A DNA stretch of 64,000 bases from Vitis vinifera (taxonomy: Eukaryota; Streptophyta; Magnoliopsida; Vitales; Vitaceae), in the NCBI RefSeq assembly GCF_030704535.1, contig NC_081808.1:18722501-18786500 (forward strand). Direction: 5' to 3'. The notes below the pieces were generated by a model. The model did no database searches. It was given only the letters and a program-made list of their open reading frames with translations, and was not told the DNA's origin. Position numbers and translations under genes: made by a program. How positions within the stretch are numbered: position 1 is the stretch's first letter; the number at the start of each line of letters is the position of its first letter. Positions 22,201 through 35,500 of this stretch are shown here, piece after piece.

Positions 22201-24827
22201 AAAGTTAAGAGAAGTTCATACATACAAAGTGTTAGGAACTTTTTCCCCTATTCAATGTGGGATATCACAATCACCTCTCCTCCTTCTCATCCTCTTAAAA
22301 AGTAGACAAAACGTGTTCGTTATGTCCCACAAGATTATGAGGCAAAACAAATGGATTGAGGGGTCAAACAAACTTCCACATCAAGTTCAAGGATCGACTC
22401 TGATACATTTGTAATGACTTGCTCTCAACTATGTAAATATTGTTCGCTCTAAACCCAAAGAGCACTCATGACTTTGAAATGCTTTAACAAGGTTAAGAGG
22501 GGCTTATGCATATAAAATGTTATGGACTTTTTCCTCTATACAATGTGGATATTATCCGTTTTAAGTTCAAATGGCCCTTATGACTTTAAAATGCATATAA
22601 AAGGTTAAGAGGAGTCTATACATATATAACACTAAGAATTTTTTTCCTTATCTAATGTGGGATATCACAATTACCTCTCATACAAACGCAACGTCCTCAT
22701 TATGTTCCATAGTATTGCAGTGTCAAACAGACAGACACCCCTTAAAGGGTCAAACAAACAAAGACCCACATTGGGGTCGGGGATTGACTTTGATACCATT
22801 TGTAATAGCTCGCTCCCAACCATGTAGATATTGTCTGCTTTAACTCTCATGACTTCAAAATGCGTCTACAAGGTTAAAAGGAGTTCATACATATACAATA
22901 CTATGAACTTTTTCCCTTATCTGATGTGAGATATTACAATCACAATAACCCCCCCAATCATGCAGATACAACATCCTCGTTGTATCCAATAGGATTGTTG
23001 GGTCAAACAGACAAACACTCCTCGCAAGGCCAAACAAACTCTTATACTAAGGTCAGAGATCAGCTTTGATATCATTTGTAATAACTCGCTTTTAACTGTG
23101 TAGATATTATCTATTATGAACTTAGAGAGCTTTTACGACTTTAAAATGAGTTTACAAGGAGTTCATACATACATATATCGTTAGCAAAATTTTTCCTTAT
23201 CTGATGTGGGATATTATAGATGATAAAAAAGAAGGAAAAAATATTTGAAAAGGACATCATTAGCTAAACATGAGGACCAAGAAAAGAAACAACCCAAGTT
23301 ACTAGCTACCTCTAAAGTTTGATGAAGCCACTTGTTGTACTTCCAAGAACCTCTCCCCAACTTAGACACCCATGATGTCACAATAGTAGAATTTCCTTCT
23401 GCCCATAATTTGGAAGATTCAAAGCCCTCTTCTTCTGATTTAGCTCGGTTGGACGGTCGGAAGACCCCTTCTGAACACAGAAACCTCCTCAGTCCGATTG
23501 CAACCCCTTTCCTCAATCCCCAGCACCCCTTCCCTTCCCCCTAAAAGAGAATGGAGAGCTATTGTAGTTAACCGAATACTCTAGCTTTTGGATTTCCCTC
23601 TCAAAATGGGATGAAGACGAGGTTTTTTCTTTCTCCCCGACACCCTCACCCCATGTCCTTTCCTTGATTCCATTTTCCGAAAGAGTGAGCAGATATCCTT
23701 CTCAAAGCCTGCAGCAACTGGCATCCCCAAACAGTTACTGAAACCGACCAAACCACTGGAGCATTCCATGGAGCTTCTACTGTGGCATTCTTCTTATAGC
23801 TCCAGCAAGTGGCCCTACATGTCGGTCCCTCTTCCTAATCCCTAATCAGTAGTATAACTTGATGTAAACTAAACTTTATATAGTCACAGGTTTCATGATT
23901 ACCTTTCCGTAGTTTTGAGTTTCAGTTTTATATTTGAATCATAAAAATCATAAAAACATTTTTCTGATAGATGCTCACTTTATTTCTGCTGTACCACAGA
24001 AGGCTCAATGTTTTAGCTACTTCATTAGCTTCTTTCTGGAGAGTTTTTATGATTGACATGAATACGTTTCTCTCATGGTTTTTCCATTCTCAACTATTGC
24101 ATATCATAACTAGCATCATCATTTTTTATACATTTGCAGCCTGTACTAGCGGTTATGTACTTGGTGCAGTACATGCCAACCATTGGCTTCTGGCTCATGG
24201 ACAAGGTATTATCGATGCCCACACTATCAGCTATGCTAGATAAAAAGCATGACTATTGTACGATAATCTTATCATGATATCTCATTGGTTTATTTATTGC
24301 ATTGGGTAGATTAAGCCTTTTATAACATTCAATATCACCGTCATTTGGGTGAATTATCCCTAAGCTTAAGAGCTGCATTATTGCACCCCAATAATCCCTC
24401 CCCCAACCCTTGACTTTGATACTAATTCTTAGATCATTGGTTTATTTATTGCATTGGGTAGATTAAGCCTTTTATAACATTCAATATCACCGTCATTTGG
24501 GTGAATTATCCCTAAGCTTAAGAGTGGCATTATTGCACCCCAACAACATCGTTTCCTTCTTTCTTGTAGAAATGCCTTTTTCTAGGGAATTACCGAAAAG
24601 AAAAAACATGATGTAATGGGATGATTAGTTCACTTGATCCTTCCATTTCCGTGTGCCATACATCTACTTTGAGCGATGGCAACTGGCCCTTTTCCTCAAC
24701 TCTTGAGAGATCTAACTTCATTAGTTTAAATGTCATCTAGGTTGGTGCGAATCGAGTTGAAGCAGCTAAACAAAAGGGCAGCACTTACTCACTGGGATTA
24801 CTCTTTGGGAAAAAGAAGGCAGCATGA
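13283..24827 (+). CDS. Short-chain dehydrogenase/reductase, DHRS7-like
   Basis: Eleven exons joined in frame: 13283-13352, 13454-13543, 13668-13766, 13995-14143, 15210-15248, 15490-15582, 15822-15920, 18416-18496, 21058-21141, 24140-24205, 24741-24827 (957 nt, 318 residues). Residues 1-20 are hydrophobic (LIISILFLAFTATLLF), a signal anchor placing it at the ER membrane. The Rossmann cofactor motif TGASRGIG is at 47-54, the NAG-like HNAA at 129-132, the catalytic serine about 183, and YSASK (Tyr196, Lys200) forms the active site; PGPIET follows. This is the classical SDR layout, best fitted by plant relatives of DHRS7. Substrate is unknown; NADP(H) use is plausible from the Arg after TGAS. Introns 7-9 are 2.5-3.0 kb and full of repeats, yet all borders and motifs are intact. 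Confidence 0.9.
16600..17810 (+). mobile_element. Decayed RTE-type LINE in DHRS7-like intron 7
   Basis: Several frames of broken reverse-transcriptase similarity occur in order. Around 16790-17000 are pieces like GTKLLSHTM and the KAAYIGS/ERRKT region, corresponding to the family pattern RGIKLLSHTMKLWERV...QLMERYRE. Around 17080 there is CDGAVTS, like YDGAVTSVRT. Around 17630-17770 the MRMLRWMS-KTRK-RNE region near the C terminus can be read (here as MPRWMSDKTRK). Stops and frameshifts are many, so it is a fossil. No target duplication was identified, and the boundaries are approximate. Confidence 0.68.
18497..21057. other. DHRS7-like intron 8, no further gene seen
   Basis: A 2561-nt intron. 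It is AT-rich with an (ATT)n run near 18555-18580. No coding exon, transposon terminus or RNA gene could be supported by eye. Confidence 0.45.
21645..23222 (+). repeat. Tandem array of ~280-bp units in DHRS7-like intron 9
   Basis: A unit beginning near TTTGTAATAACTCGCTC, passing through GACTTTAAAATGCGTCTAC, AAGGTTAAGAGGAGTTCATA and ending CTTATCTGATGTGGGATAT, starts at about 21650, 22119, 22410, 22797 and 23075. A partial unit starts at about 22550. Copies are diverged (perhaps 75-85% by eye). The same kind of sequence is widely dispersed in plant genomes as I recall, but I cannot assign a superfamily. A truncated LINE lies inside the first unit. Confidence 0.78.
21739..22038 (-). mobile_element. 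5'-truncated LINE tail inserted in the tandem array, antisense
   Basis: It starts on the plus strand with a T run followed by GATAGGTAAATAGGAG. This is the reverse complement of a LINE 3' end finishing CCTATC plus poly(A), the same ending as the full-length LINE at 35.66-35.68 kb. Flanks share TTAAGAGAAG/TTAAGAGGAG (about 21730 and 22039), a probable target duplication with one mismatch. It is about 300 bp long, which is usual for 5'-truncated L1 copies. Confidence 0.62.
23225..23840 (-). mobile_element. LINE ORF1 relic, antisense in intron 9
   Basis: On the minus strand, one frame reads GMPVAAGFEKDICSLFRKME (within 23581-23769) followed, with frame slips, by KLEYSVNYNSSP near 23570. This resembles the C-terminal end of the gag-like ORF1 of plant L1 elements. 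Downstream (23214-23516 minus) another frame may be the start of the following ORF. It is broken throughout, and assignment is by pattern only. Confidence 0.45.
24283..24545 (+). repeat. Recent tandem duplication in DHRS7-like intron 10
   Basis: About 111 bp starting CATTGGTTTATTTATTGCAT at 24283 is repeated at 24435 (offset 152) with only two or three changes, for example GAGCTGC versus GAGTGGC. The ~41 bp between them appear once. It lies within intron 10 (24206-24740) and does not touch splice sites. Confidence 0.9.
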
Positions 24828-26564
24828 TTTTTCTTCTTGTAACAATCCTCACAGATTTCTTCCTCCAGTACATGCTAATCCCTTCATAGTTCTGTATAAT
24901 ACTCAAAACAAATTTAATCCCTTCTATAATTTGGTGTAATACTCAGTAATTTTTCCCTAAAACTGCAGCTTGGTTTATCTGAAAATATCTCTCAAGTTGA
25001 GGTAATACAGACTATACAGTAATTGTCTTTCTTGATGCTTAGATGTTTCTTTTCCTCCTGGCTTACACAAATACTTTGAATTAGAAGTTGTTTGTGTGTA
25101 GATCATTTAGTTACGGAAACACTTTGAATTAGGAGATGTTTGTGTTGGAGAATAATTTGCATTATGGGACTAAATCCTACGAGATTAAGCTTTTAGGCGA
25201 GTTGGTAGCTTAGGTATTGGCGGGTTAACTCTCCTCCTAATATATGATTTTGTGTAATTATCTGATATATGTTTGTGTAGGGCGATTTAATTCTCAATCT
25301 AATTTAGAGGTGGTAACGGTTTGTGTTGGGCTCGTGCCTTTTTAAAGTAAGAAATATTGAAAATTTACTTAAAATAATCTTTTTATGATACAAATACGAA
25401 TGGTTTATTATATGGATAACACAATACAATACGAATTTTATAATCCATTTTAATAAATGAGTTAGAATAATTGTATATGAATTGACATGGATAACTCTTG
25501 AGCATGATTCTAACTTGTTAAATGTATTTTTACAATTATAATTTATATATCATTTAACCTTTTCAAACCTCTAAATTTCTATATATTTTTAGTTGTTTTT
25601 AAGTTTGAATTTTTATCACAATATGTTTATAAGGTAAAAGATAAATTAAGCTTATCAATATTATTATTATTATTATTATTATTATTTTTATAATTTTATA
25701 TAATTTTTTAATGATATAGAATTTTTAAATATATACCATTATTAAGTAAAAAGGTTAAAAAAGTTTAACTAAATTATGTGGGTTCATCCTTGATATGATT
25801 AACATGAAGAAGATGAATCTTTTTAGGGGAAAATATCAAATCTTTTAGTTGTTTTTTACTGTTTTCATTTATTTTTTAAAGGTTATTTTTAAAATATTTA
25901 TATAAACATGTAGTATGATTAAAATAAAATAATATATCTAAAAATTATTTTTAAAATATTAAAATTAAGTTAAAAACATTTTAACAGACTTTTGTTCTAC
26001 AAAATATTGTAAAACAATTTTCAAAAACTATTCTTAAAAACTATTTTTTTAAACTGTTTTAAAAAACAATTATCAAATACGCCAAAATATTTTGTTTTTA
26101 TTTCTATTTCTCCTTTAAGATGATTAAATTTGATAATTTTAATTATTATGTTTAGATGTACTTAGAAATGTCCGAATCAAAATGATTATTTGTTTCCATT
26201 TTAAAATTTGATAACAATGAAAATATGAATAGAAAAAAAAAATTAACAATAATACAATTACACTTTAAAGTAATTTTTTTATATTTTATTTTACAAGAAT
26301 ATCAGTTAATAATTTTCTTTTTGGTTAAATAATAAAATTAAGAAGAATAATATTTATATAATAAATAAAAATTAATTATAAAATCTATAAAAATAGAGGT
26401 AAAACAGTAATTTTAAGATGTTATATATTATTTCTTATATCAAAAGAATTAAAATACCTTTTCTTCACCAAAAGTTACAACTGCGCTAAACAGACCAAAA
26501 ACCAACATCCAAGATTCTGTCGATGTATTCGATTACAAGATCTTAGAAGCTAAGAATGCCATCA
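24828..26564. other. AT-rich DNA between convergent DHRS7-like and release-factor genes
   Basis: The 3' ends of two convergent genes face each other here. An (ATT)n run lies at about 25660-25685. At about 25840-26090 the sequence resembles the MITE of the ACP segments (TATATAAACATGTA followed by ATGATTAAAAT, and ending TTATCAAATACGCC), so it is probably a diverged member. No exons seen. Confidence 0.5.
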
Positions 26565-29500
26565 TCAGTTTTGTTTAGACAGAGTCATACTGAATTTGAA
26601 CTTGAGGTAAGCTTTGATGAAGGGTTCTAACTCACCATCCATGACTGAAGTAATATCTGATGTCTCGTACCCTGTCCGTACATCCTTCACAAGCTTGTAG
26701 GGGTGGAATACATAGTTTCTTATCTGCTGCCCCCACTCTGCCTTCACTGCATCTCCCCTTATCTGCTTGATTTCAGACGCTCTTTGTTCTTCTGCTATCA
26801 CCAGTAGTTTGGCTTTCAACCGGCTTAGAGCCTTTATCTTGTTTGCTAGTTGTGATCTCTCCTCTGCCAATCATCAAACAGACAAAATGCTGTGAGTTCT
26901 GGGTAAAACCCGAAATTCAGATTTCACAAAATTCTACTGAATTGGGGTTCCAGGTCCATGCACAATTTTCCCAGGAGAAATCCGGGTGTATTTTCTTTTC
27001 TACATTGAAAGAGAATAGAGAAAAGTAGTGAGATGGGAGGACCTGTGCAGCGAACAGTGACTCCGGTGGGGATATGGGTTATTCGGACGGCGGTTTCCAC
27101 CTTGTTCACATTCTGACCTCCTTTTCCACCCGCCCGGGAAAAACTGATTTCCAGGTCTTCCTCTGGTATTTCAACATCCATCGACTCCTCAGGAAGGAGA
27201 GGCATGACTTCAACCCCAGAAAAGCTTGTCTGTGTATGTAATCATGAAGAAAATGCTTACTCTTATCATCAGTTTCTTTCTTTTATCAGTACAAAACCAA
27301 GAACAAGAAGTTCCAGGCAGACTGTTCTGTTTGAATTTACTCTGAGAGCCTCTGGAAGCACTTGCAAAAGAGTTATTGCCTAGATAAATAAAAAATGTTC
27401 TTGGCTGGTCGTCTATGGCTCTCTTTCTGTGGTGATTGAGATTTGACCATACCCTTGACGAGAACCAAAGGTTGTTTTATAATAACCAGAAGAAAATGCT
27501 TGGAAATCAAGGAACTGTTCTTCAGTTTCTTTTCAATTCTATATTAAAAACATGATCAAGGAAAAAAATAGTAAATGGACTGAGGTTCTAGGGGATGACA
27601 ATTGAGGTGATAGCTCAAAACAGCTCAAAACTTCAGCGATCTTGTCATTTCCCAGTAGGCTTTTGTGCAAAACTTCAGTAATCTCATCATTTCCCAGTAG
27701 GGTTTTGATTCCATAGTTTTGATTCTCTTAACAAGGAAAAAAGGAAAGAAAAATTCAACAGAAAGTGGTAGAGTTACCTGACGAAGACCTTTGGCGTTGA
27801 AAGGAGACTGTCTCACAATTCGATGTGTTCCTTTCTCTCCAGACAAATATCCATACGCATAACGGCCTTCGAGTTCAATGGTAGCTGACTTAATACCTGC
27901 TTCTTCTCCCATGGATTTTTCAACCACTCTCGTCTTATACCGCTGCTTCTCTCCCCATCTCACATACATCCTGAGAAGCATGTCAGCCCAGTCCTGCACT
28001 GGAAATAATCAAAGATTTTCACACAAAACAAGGAGATCACTATTGAATGAACTTGGCATTATGTAGGTTGAGGTTTAACAACATCCCAGAAGCGAATCAG
28101 CTTATAGAATCATCTCAAAAGATCTTAATCAGAGAAGGATTGGTCATGGATCAATACAGGATTGAGTAGAGGGGGCAGTGTCAAATCGTGGATTCTTGTT
28201 CTCAAAGATGCCAGAGCAAGCACCATGAGTCAAGAACATGCACTGACTTAGCAAGCGGATTATAAAACATAGGGTTTCCTTAAAATCTTGGTTTATTTAA
28301 TCATCAGGGACACCCAGTTGGGTCAAGAGAAATTCAAACCAGTTACTTAGCTGCCTATGAAATGATGGCTAAGGATTATTAACCACCAGACACAATGGCT
28401 CCCTCTAACCAAAGATAACATAAAATATCAGTACCCTAATCCAAAGACTCCATTAGTGGGAGGTATTCTTATACAGTTCACTCTGAATTTTATTGGGATC
28501 CTGCAGAAAGAAAAGGAGCATAATAATCTCTAAAAGGTGAAAAAAATTGTAGCAAAGATTACTCTGGTTTCTGTCGGAGCAAGCAGAAAAAGGAGAACAC
28601 TAGACTCTTTGGTAGTGCAATTGTTCTGAAGGCACAAGCCTTTATCTACCGCCTTACCTAAAAAATATACTGAACTTTGAGACTCCCAGTTTTAATACCT
28701 CAACCAGTTTGCCATGTTTGAATTCAAAAATCATACTTCCTGTTTTCTATTTTTAAAATCAGAAAACAGGAAGTGTGTCCAACCAGAGACTATGTTTTTT
28801 TCTCAAACATCCACTTAGGCATCCATTGGGCAGACTATAGACCACAGCGATATTCTAACTGTGGAAGGTAGATCCTGGCCCCCATCTAAGTGCATGGTCC
28901 ATGGTAGTGGGGAAGAAAAGTAACATGTACATCATGGTAAGAAAAAGAAACAAGTTCAATATTATTATTTTGTAGTTAAAATATTTACCTGCGCATCAGT
29001 GCCTCCGGCACCAGCAGTGATAGAGATAACAGCGCCTTCTTTGTCATAGGGACCAGAGAGTAATTGAGTCAACTCAAACCGATCCAATGCCTTGTTCAAT
29101 TCTTTAATGATGTTGGCTGCCTCTTCAAGGAGCCCAGTATCTATGGAGTCCATCTCTTCAGTAAGCTTAACTATAGTTTCAGCATCTTCAACCTGCATCA
29201 GGGGTAGCATGTAAAATGTAACATATCCAGAAAAAAAACACGAATTCCACTTTCTACGCTCTAAAAGATCTTATATTTGTGTTAAGGGATGGGAGGTTGC
29301 TTGAATGGCTCTGGATTCTCTCTGTTTTCTAAGATTGAGAAAGCTGCTTTGAGGGGATTATAGGATACTTTATAGGAAGATGTTGAAGGTATTGGTTGAG
29401 AGGAAGACTTTCTTGATTAGGTTGGAAGGCAAGCAAGGAGGCGAATGGTGCTCGATAACAGAGATAAGTAGAGGCTCTGTTTTTGCATTAGGTTTTGAAA

Positions 29501-32500
29501 AGGAAGCAGTTGAGTGGTTGGTTGATTATTTGACGAAAGCCTTAGCTTTGAAGAGTCATATGGGTTTCAACAAAAAATTCAGAGGAAAATGCAGGGTGCA
29601 TCTGATGGAAGTTGGCTTCAACAACCATGGAAGGTTCATTAGGATCTCGGAGTATGTTACCAACAGAAAGCCTTCTGTTCTAATCATTCCTGAGGGCGAC
29701 AAGGGCAGAGGTTGGGAGAATATAAAACATGCGTTATCTTCTTTGTTGGTGGCCCATTATCCGAATGTATTAGAAAAAGGAAGGAATATAAGAGGGGAAA
29801 GCTGGCCTCACAATTATGAGGGATCGATGCACAGATCATATGCGAAGGTAGTCAGTGATGAAGGACCAAGAGGAGGTGGTCTAGTTCCAATTGGGAGATG
29901 GGCGCGTGTTGTGGTGTGTGAAAGCAAGTCTGACAGGGAGAATTGGGCTGAGGTTGGAAGATCAGTGGCGAGAAGCTTAGGGAAGAAAGGCGTTGTAACG
30001 GTTGTACCCATTTCAGCTAGAAATGGAGTATTCTTCGTTGAAACAATTGAGGAAGCCATATTTCTCCATGATTTGAGGAAGATAAAGGTTGGGGAAAGGA
30101 ACATCATCCAGTTGCGAAGATGGTCGCCGAAGGAGAACGCGGAAATAGACGGGAAGTTTAGAGAAGGCTGGATCGAGTTACGGGGGCTGCCATTTCACCT
30201 ATGGTCGGAGGTACACCTGAAGAAGATTGTGGAGCAATGGGGGACAGTAAATGAAATCGATTGGCGCACGTTGAAGCTATTCGATCTCAGCAGGGCGAGG
30301 TTAAAGATCGCAATGAGGGATAAGGCAATCCTTCCAGCTTTGTTAGAAGTGTCTGATGGGGATTGGGTGTTTACGGTCGTTGTCGTAGTGGTCGGAGACG
30401 AAGAAGGAAGGAGAGGTGGCGAAAAAGGTGAGTCGACTCGGGTGGCTGGCGCTTCTCATTCGGGGACAGATGGAGGAAAACGAGGGGAGAGTGGAAGATC
30501 AACGGCGGGAGGGAGATGTTGTGTCGGGGAAGACAACAGACAAAGGAAGGAGGGAGAAAAGGGTAAGGCTATGATTACCTCAGCCGGCAAGTGTGACAAG
30601 GGCTACCAACTCCCATCACAGTCTTGTTTGAAAACAGATGGGATGGACGGGATCGAAGCAACAGGAGGAGAGTGGGCCGGAGAAGACGAAGCTATTACCG
30701 ATGTGGGCTGTCGGGCCTGTGAGAGGAAGGCCCAGTCGCTGGCAAGGCCTGGGCTAAGTGCAGTTATAACGGGCTGCAAGCTTAAAGGCCCAATGGGGTT
30801 GGGCCTAAGTCCAGAAGGGCTCACTCCATTTGAGACTGGGACGTCGTTACGCAAGGAAGAAGACTCTTCTTCTGCAATCGAAAAAGGGAAACCAGACCCC
30901 GGACCCCTCGAGGTCCAGTCGAGCAGGCTAGCGAAGAAGAAGGTGCTGCACAGTTCAAGGAAGATGTGGTCAACCTTCTTTCCCCCAAGCTCAGAGCAAC
31001 GACGGGGAATCCGGTGTAGCAGCGAGCCCATTTCGCGCGGAAAGACCAAGGTGGATAGCGAAGGGGACTCAAGGGCAGAAGATTCAGGTGCCGAATCTCA
31101 GGCGAAAAGAGGTTTAAGTGCAAGCTCTCTTTTTTCTCCTCGATTTCCAAGGCCCCGCAAGAAGAATTTAGGGGAAAGGGCTTCGGCGCCGAGAAAGGAA
31201 GAGATTTCGAACAATGCTTCATCTGACGAAGATATGGAAGGATTTTTGGGTCGAGTGGAGTCTGATCCTCGAGGCTCAGCAGTCATGGGTATGCCTTCTT
31301 CGCCAGTAACCAGAGGTAAAGGGCCTAACTTGTTGGGGAATTGTGGTTCGATGGTTGCGGAATCTCTGGAGGTAACGCCTTCTCTTTTTCAGTCTACCCA
31401 GCAATATATTCCCTCTTCTAGTGGCCTCACTAATTCCCTCTTGAACCCTTCCGTCTCCATTCTGAGTCCTTCTACTCCCTTGCTTCTCGTTTCAGCTTCT
31501 CAATCCTTGGCTCCTATGGAAAACCGAGTAAATTCCGAATTTTTTTTCAAAAAAGCCAACGATGCTTTTAAGGGTCAAATTACTGTTGATATCCCTAATT
31601 CAGAAATGGAGGTGATCCAGCCTGCTTGTCCCAACCAGATGTGTGAGAGTGTCAACCCTCTCTCAGCTTCCAGTAAGGCTGCAGTTAACCTGGGTGGCAT
31701 TGCGGGCTCTCCTAAGGGAGAGTTCCAAATAGAAGGACTATCCCCCAGGAAAATGGCAAAAGTATGTGAGGTTTTAAAGTCTCTGGATATCAAGGTGTAT
31801 TCCAGGAGGAAGAGCAGATGCTCTACAGGATTGTGAGACCAATTGGATTTGGTTCGGGATCAGGGTCAGAGTGTTTCACATGAAGATAATCAGTTGGAAT
31901 ACTAGGGGTTTGGGTTCTAAGAAAAAGAGAAGGGTGGTCAAGAATTTTCTGAGTTCAGAAAAGCCGGATGTAGTGATGATTCAAGAAACTAAAAAGGAGG
32001 AGTGTGACAGAAGGCTTGTGGGTAGTGTTTGGTCAGCCAGAAATAAGGAATGGGCAGCCCTTCTGGCGAGTGGGGCTTCGGGTGGGATTTTGATCATTTG
32101 GGACTCTAAAAAGTTGCGTAGGGAGGAGGTAGTGTTAGGCTCTTTTTCGGTCTCAATCAAGTTCGCGATGGACGGATGCGAATCTTTGTGGCTATCTGCA
32201 GTTTATGGTCCAAACAACTCAGTTCTTAGGAAGGATTTTTGGGTGGAGCTTTCAGACATTGCTGGGCTCTCTCATCCGCGTTGGTGTGTGGGCGGCGACT
32301 TTAATGTTATAAGGAGAAGTTCAGAAAAATTGGGAGGTCTAGATTAACCCCATGCATGAAGGATTTTGATGAATTCATAAGAGATTGCGAATTGATAGAT
32401 TCACCTTTAAGGAGCGCATCATATACTTGGTCAAACATGCAAGAGAATCCAGTATGCAAGAGATTAGATCGCTTCTTGTACTCAAATGAGTGGGAACAAG

Positions 32501-35500
32501 TATTTCCTCAAAGTCTTCAAGGAGTACTGCCAAGATGGACTTCAGATCATTGGCCGATTGTTTTGGAAACTAATCCATTCAAGTGGGGACCAACGCCTTT
32601 CAGGTTTGAGAATATGTGGTTGCAACATTCTAGTTTTAAGGAGAATTTTGGAAGATGGTGGAGTGAGTTTTAAGGAAATGGGTGGGAAGGGCACAAGTTC
32701 ATGAGGAAATTACAGTTCGTTAAAGCCAAATTGAAAAAGTGGAATAAGACTTCTTTTGGAGAGCTAAGTAAAAAGAAAAAAGATATATTAGCTGTTTTAG
32801 CTAACTTTGATTCCTTGGAGCAAGAAGGGGGACTATCCCATGAACTTTTAGTCCAAAGAGCTTTAAGTAAAGGGGAGCTAGAGGAGTTGATTTTGAGAGA
32901 AGAAATACATTGGAGACAAAAAGCTAGGGTGAAATGGGTAAAAGAAGGGGATTGCAACTCAAAATTTTTTCATAAAGTGGCCAATGGCAGGCGAAATAGG
33001 AAATTTATCAAGGAGTTGGAGAATGAAAGTGACCTAATGTTGAATAATCCAGAGAATATAAAAGAGGAGATCTTAAGGTATTTCGAAAAGCTTTACGCGA
33101 GTCCTTCTGGAGAATCGTGGAGAGTGGAAGGCTTAGATTGGTCCCCTATTGATGGTGAGAGTGTGTCCAGGTTGGAATCCCCCTTTACTGAAGAAGAGAT
33201 TTATAAGACCATTTTTCAGATGGATAGGGATAAGGCTCCTGGGCCAGATGGCTTTACCATTGCAGTGTTTCAAGATTGTTAGGATGTGATAAAGGAGGAT
33301 CTAGTGAGAGTGTTTGCAGAATTCCATAGGAGCGGAATTATCAATCAGAGTACCAACGCTTCCTTTATAGTCTTGTTACCCAAAAAAAGCATGTCAAGGA
33401 GAATCTCAGACTTTAGACCCATTAGCTTGATCACTAGTCTTTACAAGATAATAGCCAAAGTGTTAGCAGGGCGTCTAAGAGGGGTACTTCACGAGACCAT
33501 TCATTCCACTCAAGGAGCCTTCGTGCAAGGGAGACAAATTTTGGATGCAGTTCTCATAGCCAACGAGATAGTGGATGAAAAAAGAAGAACATGGGAGGAA
33601 GGAGTTGTATTCAAAATTGACTTTGAAAAGGCCTATGATCATGTAAGTTGGGATTTTTTGGATCATGTGTTGGAGATGAAAGGGTTTAGTCTTAAATGGA
33701 GGAAATGGATGAGAGGTTGCTTGTCCTCGGTTTCTTATGCAGTCCTAGTGAACGGTAATGCGAAAGGGTGGGTTAAGGCATCTAGAGGTTTAAGACAAGA
33801 CGACCCTTTATCACCTTTTTTGTTCACTATAGTGGCAGATGTATTGAGTAGGATGTTATTGAAAGCTGAGGAGAGAAACGTCTTGGAGGGCTTCAGGGTG
33901 GGCAGGAACAGAACAAGGGTATCCCATTTACAATTTGCAGATGATACCATTTTCTTTTCCAGTACTCGAGAAGAGGATATGATGACGCTTAAGAGTGTTC
34001 TGCTAGTGTTTGGACATATTTCCGGTTTAAAAGTTAATCTTGACAAAAGCAACATCTTTGGCATTAATCTTGAACAGAATCACCTTTCTAGACTGGCCGA
34101 GATGCTTGACTGCAAGGCTTCTGGGTGGCCTATACTATATCTAGGTCTTCCTCTAGGAGGGAATCCTAAGGCAAGTGGCTTTTGGAATCCTGTGATTGAG
34201 AGGATATCAAGGAGATTAGATGGGTGGCAGAAGGCGTATTTATCTTTTGGAGGTAGGATAACACTCATTCAATCTTGTCTAACCCATATGCCATGTTACT
34301 TTCTCTCCCTGTTTAAGATTCCCGCCTCAGTGGCAGCAAAAATTGAGAGAATGCAAAGAGAATTTTTATGGTCAGGCGTAGGGGAAGGAAAAAGAGACCA
34401 TTTGGTTAATTGTGACATTGTGTGCAAGCCGAAGTCGAGAGAGGGTTTGGGTTTTGGAAAGATTTCTATGAGGAATGTCGCTCTTTTAGGGAAGTGGTTG
34501 TGGAGGTATCCTAGGGAGGGTTCAGCTCTATGGCATCAGGTTATCTTAAGCATTTATGGATCACACTCCAATGGCTGGGATGTCAACAATAATGTTAGAT
34601 GGTCTCATCGTTGTCCTTGGAAGGCCATTGCACTTGTCTTCCAAGAGTTTTCCAAGTTTACTCGGTTTGTGGTAGGGGACGGGGATAGAATTCGGTTCTG
34701 GGATGACTTGTGGTGGGGGGATCAACCTTTGGGAACCCAATATCCAAGATTACTTAGCGTAGTCACGGATAAAAATGCTCCTATTTCATCAATTCTCGGG
34801 TATTCCCGTCCTTTCTCTTGGAATTTCAATTTTCGCCGAAATCTTACTGATTCTGAGATAGAAGATTTAGAAAGCCTCATGCGGTCTCTTGATCGTCTAC
34901 ACATATCTCCTTCGGTTCCAGATAAGAGATCCTGGTCCATATCTCCTTCAGGTCTTTTCACAATCAAATCTTTCTTTCTGGCCTTATCCCAATATTCCGA
35001 GTCGCCTCCAGTGTTCCCTACTAAGTTTGTCTGGAATTCTCAAGTCCCTTTCAAAGTCAAGTCCTTTGTCTGGTTGGTGGCGCACAAGAAGCTTAATACT
35101 AATGACTTGCTACAATTGAGAAGACCCCACAAAGCACTTAGTCCCAACATATGTAAGTTGTGCATGAAGCATGGAGAAACAGTAGATCACCTTTTCCTCC
35201 ATTGCTTGTTGACCAAGGGGTTGTGGCACAGATTATTTCAGTTAGCAAAGATGGATTGGGTTTCCCCAAGGAGCATCTCTGACATGTTTTTTTACTAATT
35301 TTAATGGTTTCGGTTCTTCTAAGAGAGGGGTTGTGTTATGGCAAGACGCGTGCATCGCGTTAATGTGGGTGGTGTGGCAGGAAAGAAATGCAAGGATTTT
35401 TTAGGATAAAGCAAGGAATTCAGGGTTTCTTTGGGATTCTATTCGTTTTTTGGCTTCTCTATGGGCTTTTTGTTCTAAGGTTTTTAAAGGGATACCTCTT

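Noticed and set aside
30603..31222. Long minus-strand frames (133-148 codons) within LINE ORF1
   Set aside because: Antisense shadows of a low-complexity purine-rich coding region.
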